64,000 nucleotides of DNA from JACKCR01 sp041390305. GTDB taxonomy: Bacteria; Eisenbacteria; RBG-16-71-46; CAIMUX01. The stretch is from positions 248,001 to 312,000 of the forward strand of contig JAWKQE010000002.1 of NCBI GenBank assembly GCA_041390305.1, given 5' to 3'. Positions 57,271 through 64,000 of the stretch are shown here, one piece after another (position 1 is the first letter of the stretch; each line of letters starts with the position of its first letter). Made by a program: the position numbers and the translations under genes. Under the pieces are notes generated by a model. That model was not told where the DNA came from. It saw only the letters and a program-made list of their open reading frames with translations, and did not search any database.

Positions 57271-58119
57271 ATGAGACCCAACCTATCGACCGCCTGGGCT
57301 GCTCCGGGGAGATTGACCACGATCGTCGCCGTCGGCGCGTCATGTGCCGCGCTGGCTGGTGCCGCCATGGTTGCCACGATCACGGCGACGGCCGGGGCCA
57401 CAGCCACGACTCGAGGGACAATCACGGCTACGACCACGACTTCAACTACGCCAATGGCCGCCGAGGAGATCACGCTCCAGCCCACGCAGGACACCACGCT
57501 CTTCTTCGATCCGCTCGGCGAGACGGCCAGCGGATCCGGTCCGACTCTGTTCCTCGGGACGAACAGCCAAGGAAACACGCGACGCGCAGTGCTCTCCTTC
57601 GATCTCTCTTCGCTACCGTCCGACGTCGTCGTCGACGGAGTGGCCCTGACACTCACGGTGACGAATGCCCCGGCGACCGACTCCGTGGAGGTCGTCGTGT
57701 TTCCCCTGACCGCCTCCTGGGGCGAGGGCGCGTCCGTCTCGGGCGGCGGATCCGGTGCGCCGGCGTTGCCGGGCGATGCCACGTGGATCCACCGCTTCTA
57801 TCCCGATTCGGCCTGGGCGGCGCCGGGTGGCGATTTCTCACCTCAGTCCAGTGGAACGTTCGTGCTCGGGCCTCCCGGCGTCTACGTCTTCGGAGGGGAA
57901 GGGCTCCTGTCCGACGTCCAGAGTTGGATCGATGGTAGTCGCTCGAACCACGGCTGGCTGCTCCAGGGTCCAGAGACGCAGGTGTCGACGGCACGCGGCG
58001 TCGCGTCGCGTGAAGCCACGGACGACGCTATCCGTCCGATGCTGACGGTGACCTATCACCCCGTGTCCCCGGTGAAGCGTACGGGGTGGGGCGCCATCAA
58101 GAGCCGATTCGGCCAGTAG
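57271..58119 (+). CDS. Secreted DNRLRE-domain (CBM96-like) protein with Thr-rich N-terminal linker
   Basis: 282 aa. A hydrophobic Ala-rich signal (TIVAVGASCAALAGAAM) leads into a low-complexity Thr/Ala stretch (residues ~35-62), then a beta-sandwich starting ITLQPTQDTTLFFDPL...GPTLFLGTNSQGNTRRAVLSFDLSSLP and ending LSDVQSWIDG...NHGWLLQG...RPMLTVTYHP. This is the DNRLRE pattern found in extracellular glycan-active proteins. It lies 221 bp after the starch operon and may be its last member. The ligand is unknown. Confidence 0.75.
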   Translation: MRPNLSTAWAAPGRLTTIVAVGASCAALAGAAMVATITATAGATATTRGTITATTTTSTTPMAAEEITLQPTQDTTLFFDPLGETASGSGPTLFLGTNSQGNTRRAVLSFDLSSLPSDVVVDGVALTLTVTNAPATDSVEVVVFPLTASWGEGASVSGGGSGAPALPGDATWIHRFYPDSAWAAPGGDFSPQSSGTFVLGPPGVYVFGGEGLLSDVQSWIDGSRSNHGWLLQGPETQVSTARGVASREATDDAIRPMLTVTYHPVSPVKRTGWGAIKSRFGQ

Positions 58120-58229
58120 TCGGAATCGTTCCTTCGGGGAACTCGAACGGGTCCCATCGCCATGGGGTATCCGACGCGTCGAGGTGGTAACTGCGTGAGG
58201 CCACTTGTGCTTGGATCCGGCAGTGACGC

Positions 58230-58631
58230 TCAGACCGCGCTCCAGGCCGTGCAGTAGCCTCGAGGGTGGATCGGGCCCGCGAGGATGTCGCAGCCACCGC
58301 AGGGCGCACCGTTCTCGGGGGCGATCCAGAGCTGGCAGTTGTCGCAGCGCTTCTCGGCGTCGGGCGTGACCGGCACGTACTCGACGGTCCGACGATCGGA
58401 CAACTCGTCATCGGAGAGCGCGCTCAGATCGCCGCAGGGATCGCCCGCGCTCGCTCCAGCCTCGCCTCGTTCCGCATCCTCGCTGCCGGTGCGGCCCTCT
58501 GCATCGCTCTCGGCACGATCCGAGCCTCCGCATCCCAGCAGGGACGTCGCCAGGAGGGCGATCCCGCCGAGGGCGGAGTGGCGGGCCAGAATGTCCAGGA
58601 ATGCACGTCTCTCCATGTCTCGATCGGCCAC
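58230..58631 (-). CDS. High-potential iron-sulfur protein (HiPIP)
   Basis: 133 aa from a GTG at 58631 with GGAGG 5-6 bp upstream; an ATG at 58616 (MERRAFLDIL) is an alternative. An RRAFL motif and hydrophobic segment (GGIALLATSLLGC) give Tat-like export, with a possible lipobox Cys. The C-terminal part has four cysteines in CDNCQLWIAPEN...CGGCDILAGPIHPRGYCTAW, the HiPIP pattern for a [4Fe-4S] cluster. The linker is Asp/Glu/Gly/Ser-rich. It carries electrons in the periplasm; the partner is unknown. It converges on the DNRLRE gene. Confidence 0.85.
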   Translation of the reverse strand: MADRDMERRAFLDILARHSALGGIALLATSLLGCGGSDRAESDAEGRTGSEDAERGEAGASAGDPCGDLSALSDDELSDRRTVEYVPVTPDAEKRCDNCQLWIAPENGAPCGGCDILAGPIHPRGYCTAWSAV

Positions 58632-58713
58632 GGCTCCCTCCTGTCTGCAAACTCACGGTGAACCCGCGAGTGTAGCGCAGCTGACGCGATTCGTGGGCGC
58701 TTCGTGCCGATAC

Positions 58714-59145
58714 TCAGCTTCGGCTCCGCGACTTCTCCTGCTTCCTGAGATGCGTCACCGACTCCTTGATCAGCCGCCGCAGCACCTTCTCGTCCACGTC
58801 TGAGAGCCGGTTCAGGTAGAGGCACGACTTCCCTGTCTTGTGCTTCCCGAGCCTCGCCATCAGTTCATCGTACTTCGAAAAGCCCGACATGATGTAGAGG
58901 ACGAGGTTCGCCTTGCGCGGTGAGAATCCGACCAGCATCCAGTCACCTTCGCGGCCACTTTCGTACACGTAGTGGTAGCTGCCGAAGCCGATGATACTCT
59001 CTCCCCACATCTCCGGCTTCTCGCCGGTCACGTCCTCCATGATCGCCGCGACCTTCTTGGCGTCCTCGCGGCGACCCTGGTGCTCGACTGAGTCGAGGAA
59101 CGACGAGACACTCTTCTCGGTTCGTTGAGTCTTGATCTCGGCCAC
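58714..59145 (-). CDS. DUF1801 (YdhG-like) domain protein
   Basis: 143 aa from the GTG at 59145, chosen because GAGGAGG sits 5 bp upstream; an ATG at 59190 is less well placed. Family motifs: VAAIMEDVTGEKPEMWGESIIGFGSYHYVYESGREGDWMLVGFSPRKANLVLYIM, followed by LGKHKTGKSCLYLNRLSDVDEKVLRRLIKESV. It is a soluble cytoplasmic protein of the SHOCT/YdhG-like alpha-beta fold. Biochemistry unknown. A remnant of another family member lies 1.5 kb away at 57052. Confidence 0.85.
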   Translation of the reverse strand: MAEIKTQRTEKSVSSFLDSVEHQGRREDAKKVAAIMEDVTGEKPEMWGESIIGFGSYHYVYESGREGDWMLVGFSPRKANLVLYIMSGFSKYDELMARLGKHKTGKSCLYLNRLSDVDEKVLRRLIKESVTHLRKQEKSRSRS

Positions 59146-59243
59146 AGATGCCTCCTCGAAGCAGTTTTCATCACGCGGAATTCGTTCCATGATACCCTAG
59201 GCACGGCTCAGGCTCCCCGTGTGCAATCGAGGTCGTTCTGGCG

Positions 59244-61778
59244 GTGATGCCGCCGGGATCACGAACACATCCCAGCTTGCCGTTCCAGGCGGAGGGATCG
59301 GTGCGCGTTCCGAACTACAAGATCCTCGAGTTGCTGTCTTCCGGTGGGATGGGGTCGGTCTACCTCGCGCAGGACGAGCGCCTGCCGAGAAAGGTCGCGA
59401 TCAAGGTCGTCAAAGGGGACGGCTCCGAGGACGCGCACCGAAGGCTTGTGACCGAGGCCAGGATCGCCGCGGCGCTCAGTCATCCCAACATCTGCACCGT
59501 GTTCGAGGTTGGCGAGACCGACGACGGACGACCTTTCATCGTCATGGAGTATCTTCCCGAACCGACCCTCGCCGAGGTCCGACTGACCGCCGCCCAGGTC
59601 CTCGAGGTGGGGATCCAAGCAGCGGACGCGCTGGCGGAAGCGCACTCACATGGTGTGGTCCACCGGGACATCAAGCCAGGGAACCTCGTTCGGACGAAGC
59701 GGGGTCACCTCAAGGTGCTGGACTTCGGGATCGCCGCGATCCGGTCGAGTCACGGACTCGCGCTCCACGAAGCTTCGGATGATGTCGCAACGTCCAGTCG
59801 CGGGGCGGGGACCCTTGCCTTCATGAGTCCGGAACAGGTCCGACGGGACGCGATCGACTACCGAAGCGACATCTTCAGTCTCGGCGCGACCCTCTACATT
59901 CTGGCCACGGGAGTGCCACCCTTTGTTGGCTCGAGCGCCGGAGAGCTGTGCCGCGCGATCTGCGACGAGCTCCCGCTGCCCGTGTCGACTTCGAACCAGT
60001 CCTTCCCGAAGGCCTTCGACCGGATCATCGAAACCGCAATGGAGAAGAAGCCGGAGAGCAGGTTCTCCAGCGCGTCGGCGATGAAGGTCGCTCTGGAGCA
60101 CGTCGCGCGTGCGTACCAGAGTCATGAGGTTTCCCAACCGTCGCCCGTTGCTGGCGGTTCGACTCGAATCCACAATGTGCTTCCCGAGCGGCCGAGGCTG
60201 GTCGTGCTTCCCCTCGTGGCATCTGGCCCAGATGACTCGGATCGTGCGCTTTGCCAGGGTATCGCAAATGCGATCGCATCCGCGATCGGACAGCCACGAC
60301 TTGGAGTGTGGAGCCGATACTGCGTACTGCCGATGTCAGACGTCCAGTCACGTGATGTGCAAACCGTTCAGGCCGCCCAGTCGGAACTCGGGGCCTCGGT
60401 GGTGCTCACGGGAACCGTCACTCGGGGCGCCGGTCAGGTGTCAGTACTTCTTCAGTTGGTGGACGCCGCGGACTCACGGGTGTTGTCTGCGACCAGGGTA
60501 GAGCGGAGATCGGAAAGTGAGGGACTTCTAGAGGAGGAGATCCTGCATGAGGTCCTGAAGCTCCTGGAGATCGACGCTGTCGAGGTTGGAACCGACGATG
60601 AAACTCGATCGCTGGGCTCGACCAGAGATGCGTCCGCCTACTCGCTCTACCTGGCGGGGATCGGTCACCTCACCGACTTTCAGGACGTCGGTCGTGTTCG
60701 TGCGGCGATCGAAGTGCTCGAGCGGGCCGTCGAATCCGATCCACAGTTCGCGCTCGCCTACGCAAAGCTCGGAGAAGCCTGCTGGCGAATGTACGAGCGG
60801 ACGAAGGGGATCCAGTGGACCGAGCGGGCGAAGATGCACTGCCGCCGAGCTGGAGAGCTGGAACGGTCTCTTCCTCAGATTCACGTGACGCTTGGACTCG
60901 TTGCTCACGGACTCGGCCGGTCACAGGAAGCGCTTCAAAGTCTTCTACTGGCCAAGTCGCTCGACGCGACCAACCCGGAGGTCCTTCTCCCACTAGGCCG
61001 TGTCTATGAAGCGCTTCGGGACTATGACAGCGCCGAACAGGCCCTCCGACTCGCGGTGCGAGTCAAACCGGACTACTGGGGGAGCCACAACGCACTTGGA
61101 GCTTTCCTCTACCGACGGAATCGTTTCGACGAGGCCGCAGACCAGTTTGCCGAAGTGGTCAGGCTGATACCGGACAGCGGATGGGGGCAGAGCAACCTGG
61201 GAAGTCTATACCATGCAATGGGGCGGCTCGACGAAGCCGAACAGATGCTCTCGAGTTCCTACGATCGGTGCCGGGATTATACAACGGCCTCGAATCTCGG
61301 AACTCTGTGCTGGAGTCGGGGTGAGTTCCGGAAGGCCCGCCAGTGGTTCTCGGAAGCGATCGGGATCAACGATCGCGATCACAGGATGTGGGCCTACCGT
61401 GGAGCATCCGGGTACCATGCTGATCGTTCTGACCTTTCGTGGCGTGACGATACGATCCGTGCGATCGAACTGGCGGAGGCCGAGCTCGCGGTGGATGGGA
61501 ACGACGACAGGGCGAAGGCGAGCATCGTCTCCTACTTCGGGTACTTGGGGGACGAAGCGCGAGCACGGGCCTGGCTTGCCAGGATGGGCCCAGCGGAAGG
61601 GTGGCAACCCGATCTGCACCTGCTCATCGCGATAGCGTTCGAGATGCTCGGTCACCGCTCCGAAGCGGTGACCCACGTCAATGCGGCGAGAGCGCGGGGA
61701 GTACACCCAGCGATGATCGAAGGCGATCCCGTTCTCTCCAGGCTGACCGAAGGTGAGACGGACGTCTCGGGGAGGTAG
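59244..61778 (+). CDS. Ser/Thr protein kinase with TolB-like domain and TPR repeats
   Basis: 844 aa; the start is GTG at 59244 or the ATG at 59247. The kinase has SSGGMGSVYLA, Lys54, HRDIKPGN near 145, DFG and MSPEQVRRD. Residues ~315-440 (RLVVLPLVASGPDDSDRALCQGIANAIASAI...LGASVVLTGTVTRGAGQVSVLLQLVDAADSRVL) match the TolB-like/adenylate-cyclase-associated domain seen in many bacterial signalling fusions. Then come TPRs (AIEVLERAVESDPQFALAYAKLGEA; SHNALGAFLYRRNRFDEAADQF). No membrane helix and no sigma gene nearby. The stop overlaps the ribosome site of the next small gene, so a three-gene operon with 61780 and 62085 is likely. Confidence 0.9.
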   Translation: MMPPGSRTHPSLPFQAEGSVRVPNYKILELLSSGGMGSVYLAQDERLPRKVAIKVVKGDGSEDAHRRLVTEARIAAALSHPNICTVFEVGETDDGRPFIVMEYLPEPTLAEVRLTAAQVLEVGIQAADALAEAHSHGVVHRDIKPGNLVRTKRGHLKVLDFGIAAIRSSHGLALHEASDDVATSSRGAGTLAFMSPEQVRRDAIDYRSDIFSLGATLYILATGVPPFVGSSAGELCRAICDELPLPVSTSNQSFPKAFDRIIETAMEKKPESRFSSASAMKVALEHVARAYQSHEVSQPSPVAGGSTRIHNVLPERPRLVVLPLVASGPDDSDRALCQGIANAIASAIGQPRLGVWSRYCVLPMSDVQSRDVQTVQAAQSELGASVVLTGTVTRGAGQVSVLLQLVDAADSRVLSATRVERRSESEGLLEEEILHEVLKLLEIDAVEVGTDDETRSLGSTRDASAYSLYLAGIGHLTDFQDVGRVRAAIEVLERAVESDPQFALAYAKLGEACWRMYERTKGIQWTERAKMHCRRAGELERSLPQIHVTLGLVAHGLGRSQEALQSLLLAKSLDATNPEVLLPLGRVYEALRDYDSAEQALRLAVRVKPDYWGSHNALGAFLYRRNRFDEAADQFAEVVRLIPDSGWGQSNLGSLYHAMGRLDEAEQMLSSSYDRCRDYTTASNLGTLCWSRGEFRKARQWFSEAIGINDRDHRMWAYRGASGYHADRSDLSWRDDTIRAIELAEAELAVDGNDDRAKASIVSYFGYLGDEARARAWLARMGPAEGWQPDLHLLIAIAFEMLGHRSEAVTHVNAARARGVHPAMIEGDPVLSRLTEGETDVSGR

Positions 61779-61779
61779 C

Positions 61780-62082
61780 ATGACGAAGGACGAGTTGCGA
61801 GAGGGGTGTGATGACAAGGACTCGAAGGTCGGGGCGTGGTGCATCGTTCGGCGCGGGTCCGCACCGCGTCCAGGTTTCATCGTGAGAGCCTCCCACGCCC
61901 GTCTGGAGAAGTCAGATCTGGTTCTGTCGTACGAGATCGCCGCTACACGGACTCTTGATGTCCGCTTCGGATGCAACGACCCCAAGTGTCTCGTCGCGAT
62001 CGAGAAACAGCAGGTGCATCAGCACATGGCCGATTGGCGAGTCAGCTTTGAAGCTGGATTCGACCGAGGTATCTCGAAGTAA
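61780..62082 (+). CDS. Small protein of unknown function in the kinase operon
   Basis: 100 aa from the ATG at 61780. GGGGAGGT ending 4 bp upstream overlaps the kinase stop, which makes this start firm. The sequence is soluble, with four Cys (EGCDDKD, AWCIVRR, FGCNDPKCLV) and no signal peptide. I recognise no family. Tight coupling to the kinase suggests a partner or substrate, but that is inference. Confidence 0.65.
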   Translation: MTKDELREGCDDKDSKVGAWCIVRRGSAPRPGFIVRASHARLEKSDLVLSYEIAATRTLDVRFGCNDPKCLVAIEKQQVHQHMADWRVSFEAGFDRGISK

Positions 62083-62084
62083 GG

Positions 62085-62252
62085 ATGAACGAAGGTACCC
62101 TAGACGTGCCCCAGGCGCACACTCTTGCGCTCGAGTTCAGCCTCCGGGTCCTTGGAGTGCTGAAAGTCGTCTTCGAGTTCAAGGACTGCTGCTTGGAGGA
62201 AAGCAGCAAGTGCGATCCTCCCATCCATCCACAGATGATCATCAAGGAGTGA
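62085..62252 (+). CDS. Very small ORF (55 aa) following the kinase operon
   Basis: ATG at 62085, 2 bp after the previous stop, with AAGTAAGG immediately upstream. It translates to a 55-residue peptide with a hydrophobic middle (FSLRVLGVLKVVFEF) and a Cys-containing tail (FKDCCLEESSKCD...MIIKE). The size, spacing and composition look like a real third cistron. No family is known to me. Its length makes it easy to miss. Confidence 0.45.
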   Translation: MNEGTLDVPQAHTLALEFSLRVLGVLKVVFEFKDCCLEESSKCDPPIHPQMIIKE

Positions 62253-62304
62253 TACTCAAGATCGTACTCTCGGCACTTGTTGACTTCATGCGACCTGTGC
62301 GCGG

Positions 62305-63876
62305 TCAGGACGTCCAGACCGCGCACCGCCATCGTTTCCGTTCCGCGTCGGCGTCGAACGCCTCTACCGGGCCGGACATCGGTGGAATCTCGCGCACCGT
62401 CGCGACGGCGCCGTACCCCGTGGCGTCGGGCGACGGCTCACCCACCCCGCCTCTCGACCCGCCCGACGCGAACCGGAGCCGTAGTGGGAACCGGCACCTA
62501 GGCCGCAGGACCACGGGTCGACCGCGACCGGAGGGTTCGCTGTCGTTCGTGGCGCTGTCCGCACCCAGCTGAAACACACCGAAGATCGCCCCTCGCGCAT
62601 CCTCGCGAACGAACGCGATCACGTCGTCATGGTCGTGCTTAAGGAACCGGATCGGCGCTCCCTCGGAGCCACTTCGCAGGAGCGGAGATTCCCGTCGGAT
62701 CGCCGCGAGTTCTCGGTACAGCCGGGAGAATGCGTGTTCCCGTGATTCTTCCGGCCACGGGATCTCGTCCTTCTCGAAGAACGCGAGTCGCCGTTTCGAT
62801 CCCGCCTCCTGTCCGTTGTAGATGAGCGGGATGCCGGGGAAGACGAAGCTCAGCACCGCCCCGAGTTCGGCGCCGTCGCGGCCGAGCCGATGAAACACGC
62901 TCCCGGTCCAGGAGTTCGCGTCGTGGTTCGACGTCATCTGCATGCGGAGTGCGTCCGCGGGATAGGCGCGGAGGTCACGCCGCAGGAGTGCCTCGAGTTC
63001 GCGCGCACGGAACGGCTTCCTCTCCTGAGGGGTGTCGCCGAGTCCGTGCGGGATCCGGTGACCTCGTCTCACGTCCTCCAAGCCCCGTTGCAGCGTCCAT
63101 CCGTACGTCGCGTCGAACGCGTCGTCGTGCATTCCGGGTCCATCCGCTTCGGCCAGGAGGAAGACTTCACGCAGACGACGCAGACGGATTCTCGTCTCCT
63201 GCCAGAAGCGGAGCGGTAGAAACGCGGCGACGTCGCATCGGAAGCCGGCGACGCCGTGATCACGCACCCAGAACTCCATGCACGACTGCATCTCGTCCCA
63301 GAGGGCGCGGGTGTGGGGTGGGACTTTCGGCCCACTCCCGCTCGTGCCGCGGGTAGCGGCGCTCGCTCCCCGTCCGCCGGTGCCCGTCTTCCTCGACGGA
63401 AGCGTCTCGCGAATGCCGGACTCCGTTCCGTAGTCGAGCTGCGCGACGTCCGTCCAGTCCGGCACCGGAGGCAGGATCCGGCCGTCCGGATCGCGTCGAT
63501 ACCATTCGGGGTGCTTCCGGATCCACGGGTGGTCCCACGCCGTGTGGTTCGGCACCCAATCGAGGATCACTTCCATCCCGTGCTCGTTCGCCGCGCGCAC
63601 GGTGCGGTCGAAGTCCCTCATCGTGCCGTGCTCGGGGTTCACCTTCCGATAGTCACGAACCGCGTAGTAGCTCCCTAGGCTTCCCTTCCGGCCGACTTCG
63701 CCGATCGGATGGATCGGCATGAACCAGAGGATGCCGACACCGAGATCCCGAAGCCGGGGGAGATGTGCGCGGAACGCCCGCAGCGTCCCTTCCTGGGTGA
63801 ACTGCCGGAGGTTGACCTGATAGAGGGTGCGGTCGAGACACCATCCGGGTGGTCGGGAGCGGCGTCGGTTCTTCAT
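62305..63876 (-). CDS. Cytoplasmic GH13 alpha-amylase-family enzyme
   Basis: 523 aa from the ATG at 63876 (MKNRRRSRPPGWC); no signal peptide. The GH13 barrel begins at LYQVNLRQFTQEGTLRAF and has GILWFMPIHPIGEVGRKGSLGSYYAVRDY, region I VILDWVPNHT, region II GFRCDVAAFLP (nucleophile Asp), region III LLAEADGP (acid Glu) and region IV MTSNHDANSW. GIPLIYNGQE precedes the beta-domain. A Ser/Gly-rich insert (~170-195) interrupts the barrel before HTRALWDEMQ. It likely processes maltodextrins imported by the starch system. The exact specificity is not evident. Confidence 0.87.
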   Translation of the reverse strand: MKNRRRSRPPGWCLDRTLYQVNLRQFTQEGTLRAFRAHLPRLRDLGVGILWFMPIHPIGEVGRKGSLGSYYAVRDYRKVNPEHGTMRDFDRTVRAANEHGMEVILDWVPNHTAWDHPWIRKHPEWYRRDPDGRILPPVPDWTDVAQLDYGTESGIRETLPSRKTGTGGRGASAATRGTSGSGPKVPPHTRALWDEMQSCMEFWVRDHGVAGFRCDVAAFLPLRFWQETRIRLRRLREVFLLAEADGPGMHDDAFDATYGWTLQRGLEDVRRGHRIPHGLGDTPQERKPFRARELEALLRRDLRAYPADALRMQMTSNHDANSWTGSVFHRLGRDGAELGAVLSFVFPGIPLIYNGQEAGSKRRLAFFEKDEIPWPEESREHAFSRLYRELAAIRRESPLLRSGSEGAPIRFLKHDHDDVIAFVREDARGAIFGVFQLGADSATNDSEPSGRGRPVVLRPRCRFPLRLRFASGGSRGGVGEPSPDATGYGAVATVREIPPMSGPVEAFDADAERKRWRCAVWTS

Positions 63877-64000
63877 GGAAGAAGCTTGCCAGGAATGCGC
63901 ATCGACGTCATCCAGGGACCTGCGGTGCGTGCGGCGATCGACCTCTCGCTGCGGTGAATCCCGCGTCGCCGCAGCCCGCAACCCGCGGCCCTGCAGCCCC
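63877..64000. other. Window end, no gene seen
   Basis: 124 bp upstream of the amylase gene; it presumably contains its promoter. The final bases are C- and G-rich with short CCGCAGCCC-like repeats. Nothing else can be supported. Confidence 0.3.

Noticed and set aside
57300..57460. Thr/Ala-coding repetitive DNA as a possible tandem repeat or phase-variable tract
   Set aside because: The repeats are irregular at the DNA level; it is better explained as a low-complexity linker after a signal peptide.
58125..58142. Short GTTCC-TTCGG-GGAAC hairpin after the DNRLRE gene
   Set aside because: Only five base pairs and no T-tract, too weak to call a terminator.
1..64000. CRISPR arrays, tRNA/rRNA genes, IS elements, phage genes, replication origin
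   Set aside because: Read through for spaced direct repeats, cloverleaf-like segments, transposase motifs and DnaA-box clusters; none was found that I could support.

Overview
This is a 64 kb stretch of GC-rich bacterial DNA with no rRNA, tRNA, CRISPR array or insertion sequence that I can see. The gene content points to a free-living, probably uncultured Gram-negative relative of the Fibrobacteres-Chlorobi-Bacteroidetes group, for example an Eisenbacteria- or Krumholzibacteria-like lineage. That is inference. It rests on five large secreted proteins with FlgD-like/T9SS-like C-terminal tags, a PorV-like outer-membrane protein, outer-membrane beta-barrels, several lipoproteins, and TIGR02999-type ECF sigma factors paired with Pkn-type Ser/Thr kinases.

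Layout. 1-18.5 kb: tail of an unknown gene; a secreted HExxH metallopeptidase; two Ser/Thr kinases fused to a MalT/AfsR-like ATPase and TPRs (the first frameshifted); an ECF sigma factor coupled to the second kinase; a LVIVD-repeat secreted protein; a DUF2071 protein; an M61-like peptidase; a rubrerythrin-like protein. 18.5-33.8 kb: a compositionally atypical, frameshifted Sel1-repeat gene with a Cys-rich ORF; a small beta-barrel; a lipoprotein; a GH57-type secreted glycosidase with a starch-binding module; a frameshifted membrane protein; a decayed TetR gene beside an intact 26-bp palindrome; a second sigma/kinase pair; a ParA fragment; a secreted beta-helix protein; and about 0.85 kb with no convincing gene. 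33.8-37.1 kb: another kinase-ATPase-TPR protein, whose catalytic loop reads HLD instead of HRD.

37.2-58.1 kb is the most notable part, a starch/glycogen-processing locus at the cell surface. It holds a pullulanase (CBM48-like, CBM41-like, GH13), an esterase with CBM20, a GH13 cyclomaltodextrinase/neopullulanase with four tandem CBM48-like modules, and then an overlapping operon. The operon encodes a DOMON/CBM9-like secreted protein, a PorV-like protein, an outer-membrane barrel, a second barrel carrying its own N-terminal CBM48-like domain, a CBM48-like lipoprotein, and a large lipoprotein alternating carboxypeptidase-regulatory-like domains with starch-binding-like modules. No SusC/SusD homologue is visible, so this looks like an alternative to the Bacteroidota Sus system. 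The GH57 gene and a cytoplasmic GH13 amylase at 62.3-63.9 kb probably belong to the same physiology.

58.2-64 kb: a HiPIP, a DUF1801 protein (with a remnant of a second one at 57.05 kb), a Ser/Thr kinase with TolB-like and TPR regions followed by two tiny genes, and the cytoplasmic amylase.

At least eight reading frames are broken by what look like single-base deletions in short homopolymers, and a further group of frame changes lies at 52.9-53.3 kb. Consensus error is as likely as true gene decay for most of them.
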